Below are positions 57,680-64,000 of a stretch of DNA of 64,000 nt, one piece after another (the first letter of the stretch is position 1; each line of letters begins with the position of its first letter). The DNA lies in the NCBI GenBank assembly GCA_947000775.1, contig CAMQGK010000048.1, forward strand, positions 3,210,001 to 3,274,000, read 5' to 3'. The position numbers and the translations under genes were made by a program. The DNA is from Pterois miles. Taxonomy: Eukaryota > Chordata > Actinopteri > Perciformes > Scorpaenidae. Under the pieces are notes generated by a model, which was not told the DNA's origin, did not search any database, and saw nothing but the letters and a program-made list of their open reading frames with translations.

Positions 57680-58700
57680 CCTGTTCCTCATGTAAAGTGG
57701 ACATTTATGTGAGAAATGCTATGCAACATGTAAGACTGTGATAGGGAGCATGCAGAGAACAACAGACTGAGGAACACCAGGGCGGTTCTGTAGTTGTTGG
57801 GCTGGTTCCACCACAGAATCATCTCAATGTGATCCACAAGACCAACTGTGGGACCAGCCTGTCAATGCAGATCGCCTGACCACCTGGTGGTCGAACAAAT
57901 GCTCAGAGAGGAAACAAAGGCACAAAGATGATGTAGAGTACATGAAGAACTTAGCAGTAAAAAACATATAATGCCATATCTCTCCCACTGTATGAGGAGG
58001 TAAAGAACCATATCCAGGACTCCAGGATTCATATGCAAATCCACCTCCCCATATGCTGCTGGTGACTACAGGGGGTTAACAAAAAGAGAGTCCCAGATAG
58101 GCACCCCACAACATACTAACAGGAGATACGGTGCTTGAGGCCTTGCTGGAAATGCGTCAGTGTGCTGGACAGGTGGGCTGCAGACAGATTTAGAGATGAT
58201 ATTTCATGTTCACTCTCTGTAACAGTACACAGTGATAACAACCCTGTTACTTATCTTTGGAGCACAACTAAACTGAAAGCGACCAGATGTCAGATGTTTG
58301 CCACCTTCAACATTGCAGTGCTCTGGGCACTCACTCATATTAGAGTCCATACTCTCAGGTGTGCAGGACAGGAAATCTGCATCTGTATTTGTTTTTCTGG
58401 ACGGTCAGTGTTACGTGCAATATTCAATGCAGTTGAAACACATAGCTGACTGGGTGTCAGCCATTACCTGCAGTCCACATGTTCAGAAGTTAGCTGCAGA
58501 TAATCAGCCACACATACAGTAAACGTTGCTACAGGCACAGCTGCAGAGACCCTGTCATATCCCATGTACTCTAGTGGAAGAAGTCTGGGGAAAACCAGAT
58601 GGGGGTTCATGCATATGGAAACAGCAAAAACTGGGCGACTACTACATGAATGGAAAAGACTGTATGTGTCTCAAGAGGGTCTGCTGAAGCACAAAACACA
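57680..58700 (+). mobile_element. Ty3/gypsy-type retrotransposon, pol remnant
   Basis: Short pol landmarks remain in the expected order. LYEEVKNHIQD (57988-58020) is the lead-in to the reverse transcriptase. VNKKRVPDRHP (58075-58107) is the following RT segment, with the stretch between them deleted. VHSDNNPVTYLWSTTKLKAT (58225-58284) is from the RNase H end. LLHEWKRLYVSQEGLL (about 58638-58686) precedes the integrase. The protease, the RT catalytic YxDD region and the integrase core are missing. The element is a 5'-to-3' collapsed fragment with no identified LTRs. Confidence 0.8.
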
Positions 58701-59450
58701 GAATGTAGTATATTGTTTATATTTTCAAGATGTTACTCATATGGGTTATGTACCTGAGAAGAAGTTTTATTGTTCATTGTTTTCATCGCTGTTATCAAAT
58801 ACGCGACAATTTTATATGATAGAAAAGCGTTGTGTCATTGCACAGAAAACAAAATACAAAAAATGTGTTATAATACAGACCAGCATCAAATTAAAGGGCC
58901 ATTTCACTGTTTTTCCATGTGAACATCTCTTTGGAAGGAGCGTTCCAAAGCTGAAATAAAAATAACCCTGATGTTCATCATGTTATCTCAGCTTGGGTTT
59001 GGAGACAAAATTATTCCCTCTACAAAATGTAGACATGTTTACTCATTTTCCTCAGTTTACTCATTATGGTTAGTACTACCCAGCCTGTGGAAACAGTGGT
59101 TTGTCTGCTGTGCCTGTGGAGGAGCTTTGTCAAGTTAAATATAGCCTAAATATAACCCTGATGATCTCACAGTGATGTGTTGAGGGGTTATCTTAGTTTG
59201 GGGTACTTTTACTTTGGAGTTTTTTACAGAAGCCCTATGTAACATGTTGGCAGTGTGGACTCTGGACCCCAGGTACACTATTTAGTTGCATTATGGGAAA
59301 TGTAGGAACCAGTGAAAACGCCACTCACCAGACAGGACGGTCACTGCACCTGCACCACGTCCTTTTTTGTACTGATTAAACACACAAGTTATAACAATTT
59401 GCATCCCTGCTCATCACATTTTGTTGCCGGGGGAAGTCTTTAGCATAGTG
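58700..59450. other. unassigned stretch, no gene seen
   Basis: A 131-codon frame covering 58564-58959 begins in the pol remnant; its second half has no recognisable content. Confidence 0.35.
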
Positions 59451-59454
59451 CACG

Positions 59455-59715
59455 TAGTTAACGTGGTAACCTGTGGTCAACATGGTGAAACAGTGGTGGT
59501 TAGGTTCAGGCAACAAAACTACTTGATTAGGGGTTAGAAAAATATATGATTGGGGTTAAAATAAGTATGTCTGTTATGTAACTAAGGACTCAGTGATGTG
59601 GCGTCACGTGACAGTGTTGTCAGTAAAATTAACTCAACTCTCGTTGTACAAACACAGCATGAACGGCAGTGGAAGTCTTGTGTTTGTTGGATCCCTCCCA
59701 GCCTCAGCAGAATCT
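59455..59715 (-). repeat. dispersed repeat family A, copy 5
   Basis: Minus strand: 'gggagggatccaacaaacac' head, then body blocks ttactgacaacactgtcac and ttacataacagacatac, and 'gttgcctgaacctaaccacc' toward the left end. Confidence 0.6.
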
Positions 59716-59869
59716 CTCGTTATACGATGTCAGTTACTCTGAGCTTCTAATAATGATGGAGACGGGTTTACATGGAGTTAGCTGAAAGTCTGGTGCGTCT
59801 CATACAGACACTATGTGGTATGAAGACACTAATGTCCACTGTCCACAAGTGTCGTGATTAGATGCCGTG

Positions 59870-60005
59870 GGAATAAGACCAGGCTGAGAGTTAAGCTGTT
59901 TCCCGTCTTTATGTTCAGCTAACCAGCTGCTGCTCCAGATCTATTAAATGTTCAGATATGAGAGTGGAATTAATCTTTTCACAACTAAACTCTCTAGTGA
60001 TGACT
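59870..60005 (+). repeat. dispersed fish repeat fragment
   Basis: 'ctgtttcccgtctttatgtt', cagctaaccagctgctg, then 'cagatatgagagtggaatta', atcttttcacaactaaactctc. The order matches a common percomorph noncoding repeat. Confidence 0.5.
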
Positions 60006-61085
60006 GTCTTGTGACACTGTATTGATTTTTAATTAACAGTTTACATGCAATGATTAACTCAATAAGTCAATGTTTATTTCACTTTCAAAGAGATATGCCC
60101 TCTCAAAGTCGTGTTGTGAGGTTGTGACTGTGATAAATGCAAATGCAGATCCCACTGTTTGCAAAAAAAAATTTTTAACTTTTTCCTACTCCAATGTTAT
60201 TTGATGGTGTGGTCTTTATGTTTACGTTTACAGTTTTCCGATAATTAGAGTTTTTTTTTTAATGCAATATATCACCCATATACAATATATGTATATCATA
60301 ACGACTGTATCATGATAGGTATAACATCACCAGCCCTAGTAGGGACTCGTCAGGATGTCTCAGCCTCTGCCGTTACGATTCTAACTGAGCATTGACCAAA
60401 AATTGTCTCTTTCATGTCCCCTTACTTTGTGGAAAACTAATGACTGGAATGTGTCCTAAAAGACAAACCCTGGATCAGTGAGAAGAGAAATATGAGTGAG
60501 TATGAAAAGGATGTGAATCATATGTTGTCTCCTTCACAGTTTCCAGATCTCAACACACTTTTAACACCTATGGTATATTTTGAGTGAGAGTGTTAGACGG
60601 CATTCTCCACCACCGTCATCTCAACACTAAACGAGGGAGTGCAGAGTAAATGTACCGAGGAGCGCTGACGCTGTTAAAGCAGACTGTGGGAACGTTACTG
60701 GTAAAATGGGATAATATCGAGATGTGTGAAGTTTTTAAAACTTAATGTTTAGATGAGGTGACAGAGAAGATCCAGAAATAATGATGTCAGGGGAGGTACT
60801 GAACTCCACCACCTTCCCTAGTGCCATCTCATCATGTGAGTGGATCACCATGGTTACAGAGGATGCACTGGATTTCAGGTTAAATGTGTGAGATCCCCCC
60901 AGCGCAAATACTGCACATACCGTCCCTCCTCCTCTCCTCGTCTAACCCGTTCCTCCCCCACTGCTCTGATTGGCCCAGTTTAAACCGCCGGATGCATCCT
61001 AAAGAGGAGGGAAGTCCCAGCGGGCCGGCAGATAATGAATGCCCTCTATCTATCCCAGAGAGCAAGCGCCACAGAGAGAGACAGG
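60006..61085. other. unassigned stretch, no gene seen
   Basis: AT-rich to 60870, then GC-richer. No gene. Confidence 0.35.
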
Positions 61086-61090
61086 CAGAA

Positions 61091-61121
<31 letters not shown>

Positions 61122-61154
61122 CGCTATACAGTACTCTCTCTCTCTCTCTCTCTC
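61086..61154. repeat. (GA)n and (CT)n facing each other
   Basis: (AG)n at 61099-61121 and (CT)n at 61134-61154 with a 12-nt spacer; together a perfect 21-bp stem. Long frames over this site are artefacts. Confidence 0.95.
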
Positions 61155-61155
61155 A

Positions 61156-61720
61156 CATACTGTGGCATTATGGTAAAATGCTCTCTTTCTCCTTCGTTGC
61201 TGCTCTATCCTTTCCCCCACCATCACCTCCCTCTATTTCTGGCTTACCCTCACACATTCACATACATATGGGGCTGAACTCACTGACCGTCTGCCGTGCC
61301 GGCCCTGACATCCATCCATACATCCACGCTGTGACCTTCAGACGCTCAGCATCTTCGCGAAGCATGCAGCAGGGGAACGAGACGCAGACGAAATTGGGAT
61401 TGGCAGGTGTCATCGCCACTCGTGATCGATAGATATTAAGACTGTGTCTTGACAACGATGCAAGCAGGACTTCTCAGGGCCAAGCAATCGGGCCGAACGA
61501 AGCACTGCACTAGTATCCTGAAGAAAGGAAGTTTGAGTGGGCCAGCTAGTGGTGACAGGGCTGGAGGTGAGACGTTTAAGGGATACCACCAGCCCAGTCG
61601 CACAGCACTTATCTGTGTACATAGCCATGAATTCAACTTTTTGTGATGGTCAGTATGAAATCAATTTTTATGTCATCCACATAAGTGTGACCTGGAAAGT
61701 ATAAAAAGAAGCAAACTCAA
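61156..61720. other. unassigned stretch, no gene seen
   Basis: No repeat family or exon recognised. Confidence 0.3.
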
Positions 61721-61724
61721 CAGA

Positions 61725-61880
61725 AGAAGGTCGGGGCGCATGGGAGGGTCAAAAAACACCAGAGGAGACCAGTGATCATGTCCCATTTGAAACCACAAGT
61801 CAGAGTTAATTTATTTGCCAAGTAACTTACATACTGAAGTTTCAGCACTTCCAGGATTACGCACAAACAACAGAACAGCT
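61725..61880 (+). repeat. dispersed repeat family A, copy 6
   Basis: gcatgggagggtcaaaaaac, then 'gagaccagtgatcatgtccc', 'atttgaaaccacaagtcaga', and ccaagtaacttacatactg; same block order as copy 1. Confidence 0.6.
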
Positions 61881-62114
61881 GCTCTGTTTCAATATGAATG
61901 ACCAGTTGGTAAAAAACAAAAAGCGAGACGATAAATCAACATTGAAATGTAATAATGACGATGAATGACTTCTTTGAGGAAGAGAGAAATGGCTGACCCG
62001 TCTTTCCACTTTGTGCATGGTGGAGCAGGAAACTGGGGGAGGATGTGTAGGAGCAGTACTCCTGGTAAAAGCTATAAAGTAAAGTACTTAGATGGATAGT
62101 TAGGGCAGGTGCCC

Positions 62115-62117
62115 TGT

Positions 62118-62196
<79 letters not shown>
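62115..62196. repeat. (GT)n microsatellite
   Basis: About 40 GT units, the longest dinucleotide block in the window, with one TC interruption near the start. Confidence 0.97.
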
Positions 62197-62197
<1 letters not shown>

Positions 62198-62277
62198 CTG
62201 GATGACTTGATGAAGCGGTAAATTTCACTTCTCCTTCTGTATGTTTCCCCCAGCAATCGCCTCATCCTCAACACACT

Positions 62278-62278
<1 letters not shown>

Positions 62279-62324
<46 letters not shown>
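62279..62324. repeat. (CA)n microsatellite
   Basis: About 22 CA units, opposite in sense to the (GT)n 82 bp upstream. Confidence 0.97.
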
Positions 62325-62327
<3 letters not shown>

Positions 62328-63025
62328 CCTACCTTACTCGCTGCTCTGTTCTGGCTCGACCCTCCTTCACACCTGAACTACTCTGCTGTGGAGAAAGAAC
62401 CTACAGCACTCATTCAAACATAGAGGCGAACAAACATCAGCGGTGTGCTGCTGTCGTTTACTCAGAGATGGAGAATCTGTGATGGGCTTCGATGATCTTC
62501 TGTCTGTCCCTGACTATGACAACCTCAGACACAAAAACAAGAACAGGAGGGGAGATAGTGAGAGCAAAGAGATTAATAAAGAAGAGATTTACCGTATTGG
62601 CACAGCAAGAGGATGGACTGAAGGCAACGAGGAGGATGTGAGGGGAGATAAGGGGAAATAAACGGCCATGTGTGGAGAGGTGGAGAGCAGTGAAATAAAA
62701 AAAAGCGGAGGTGAAGAAAGCGAGAGGAAAAAGATGAGGAGGAGGGAAAGTGAGAGGACGAGAAAGAGCGAGCTGATGTTTGCTGACAAGGGCAGAAGCG
62801 AGGCCTCCTCTGAGAGCAGCCTGATGCAGAAACAAATGAGGCGACAGGAGGGAGCAGACAGCGCCGTCGCACACTCTGATGTGCACCAGTGTGCCTGTGG
62901 TTGTCTCTTCATAAGTGTGAAAACCCCCAGAGTGGTTGTCACCGTTTCTGACACTCAACCAAAGGAAAACATCCACCTTCAAGAAAGCCACAACAGCAGT
63001 AATACTCATAGGTGCATTTAGCAAG
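62325..63025. other. unassigned, purine-rich stretch
   Basis: AG-rich at 62530-62780. Minus-strand frames up to 309 codons run through this and the next tract and are Ser/Pro/Leu low-complexity. Confidence 0.4.
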
Positions 63026-63028
63026 GAC

Positions 63029-63322
63029 AGAGAGGACAGAGGGGAGGAGAGGAGGGGAGGAGGAGAGGAGAGGAGGAGAGGGGAGGAGACAAGAGGAGAG
63101 GGGAGGAGAGGAGAGGAGAGGGGAGGAGACAAGAGGAGAGGGGAGGAGAGGAGAGGGGGAGGAGGAGAGGAGAGGAGGAGAGGGGAGGAGACAAGAGGAG
63201 AGGAGAGGGAGAGGGGAGGAGACAAGAGGAGAGGGGAGGAGAGGAGAGGGGAGGAGGAGAGGAGAGGAGGAGAGGGGAGGAGAGGAGACGAGAGGAGAGG
63301 AGAGGGGAGGAGAGGAGAAAAG
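63029..63322. repeat. (GGAGAGGAGA)n purine minisatellite
   Basis: About 290 bases that are purine on the plus strand apart from 'gacaaga' interruptions recurring at 63088, 63129, 63191 and 63222, which mark a roughly 40- to 60-bp higher-order unit. Arg/Gly/Glu frames here are artefacts. Confidence 0.95.
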
Positions 63323-63324
63323 AA

Positions 63325-64000
63325 AGTGCAAAGAGGGTATTTGTGCTGCTGGTAAAGAGGACGTTGGGGGACAGTTGGCAGTGTCACGACAGCACAGCAG
63401 CCTTTCAGTCAGGTTGTGATAGCAGACACAAACACCCCCCCTCCGGCTGGCAGCCTGGTGTAAACTACCAGCATGCGTCTGCTGTGTTGGGCTTCTGAGG
63501 AGGCAGTTAGCAGAGTAATGGGCGTTCAGTCGCTCACACAGCTTGTTACAGGACAGGCAGAGATATGAGGAGACAACTAAGGAAGGTAGCTGTGAGAGGG
63601 AGAACAACTGACATAACTGTCTTTATTAATGATGTGAGTCTGTGTGCAGTGCTTGAGAAATAACCACATTTTCACATGAACACATCGTAATCCTACAGTG
63701 GCCCTGAAAGCTCGATGCACTGCAAATTAAGAAAACACACGTATATACACGTATATTCAACATTTAGGAAAAAGAACCGCTGCAAAGACAGAAAACACAA
63801 CTAACTTGTGTCAGTGTTGCAGTACATTGAGCTTCAGGGCCACCGTAGGATCACAACGTATTCACATATGAAAATGTGATTATTTTTCATGCAATACATA
63901 AACTCACATCCTACAATCATATACTGTATACAGTATATACATACACACAGTACACATGTAATACATGTAACAGCTGTCAGAGATTTTTAAGTTTTTTTTT
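63325..64000. other. unassigned right end, no gene seen
   Basis: AT-rich, with tatac/gtata palindromic runs at 63920-63945. Ends in a T-run at the window edge. Confidence 0.35.

Noticed and set aside
62458..63607. Minus-strand frames of 309 and 222 codons, Ser/Pro/Leu-rich
   Set aside because: They run through a purine minisatellite and CT-rich flanks; low complexity, overlapping frames, no domain.

Overview
This is a 64 kb stretch of vertebrate nuclear DNA, almost certainly from a teleost and probably a percomorph. The evidence is very dense (CA)n, (GT)n, (GA)n and tetranucleotide microsatellites, tRNA-derived SINEs ending in (TGGA)n or (CTT)n, an L2/Rex-type LINE tail, and decayed piggyBac, Tc1/mariner, Ty3/gypsy and R2-type elements. 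I find no intact protein-coding gene, rRNA, free tRNA gene, CRISPR array or bacterial feature. Most open frames over 60 codons are microsatellite translations or chance frames. The window reads as a gene-poor intergenic region or very large intron.

Layout. 0-13 kb: two SINE families, an L2-like LINE 3' end, a CpG-rich candidate first exon near 6.07 kb, and an R2-type retrotransposon C-terminal fragment at 8.6-9.2 kb. One SINE at 12.28-12.65 kb is complete with 12-bp target-site duplications; a 5'-truncated relative at 0.11-0.23 kb also has 12-bp duplications. 13-20 kb: a TATA promoter candidate at 15.33 kb with muscle-like upstream sites, a long pyrimidine-rich tract with a possible 83-nt exon at 16.40-16.48 kb, and a GA-rich candidate noncoding first exon ending in a strong splice donor at 19.916 kb. 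20-41 kb: mostly single-copy-looking DNA with AT-rich patches holding homeodomain- and SOX-type sites (26.8-27.9 and 36.1-36.5 kb), several unclassified fish dispersed repeats, and a repeat with a 25-bp hairpin and a perfect DR1 element (38.8-39.35 kb). 41-46 kb: a candidate noncoding exon, then two large minisatellites of 1.2 kb and 0.8 kb, built from related 4-mers on opposite strands. 46-64 kb: a rearranged Tc1/mariner remnant (46.3 kb), a decayed piggyBac transposase gene (52.7-54.35 kb), a decayed Ty3/gypsy element (56.3-58.7 kb), and purine tracts and long GT/CA blocks at the end.

No genes here can be shown to work together. The biology is that of a repeat graveyard around possible regulatory DNA. 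I did not find a clearly new biological system. The strongest second-look items are the twin opposed minisatellites, the head-to-head Tc1 chimera, the hairpin inside a dispersed repeat, a repeat family with six or more copies in the window, and the promoter and exon candidates at 6.07, 15.33, 19.5-19.9 and 41.03-41.44 kb. Calls of 'known fish repeat' rest on recall of sequence patterns, not on a database search.
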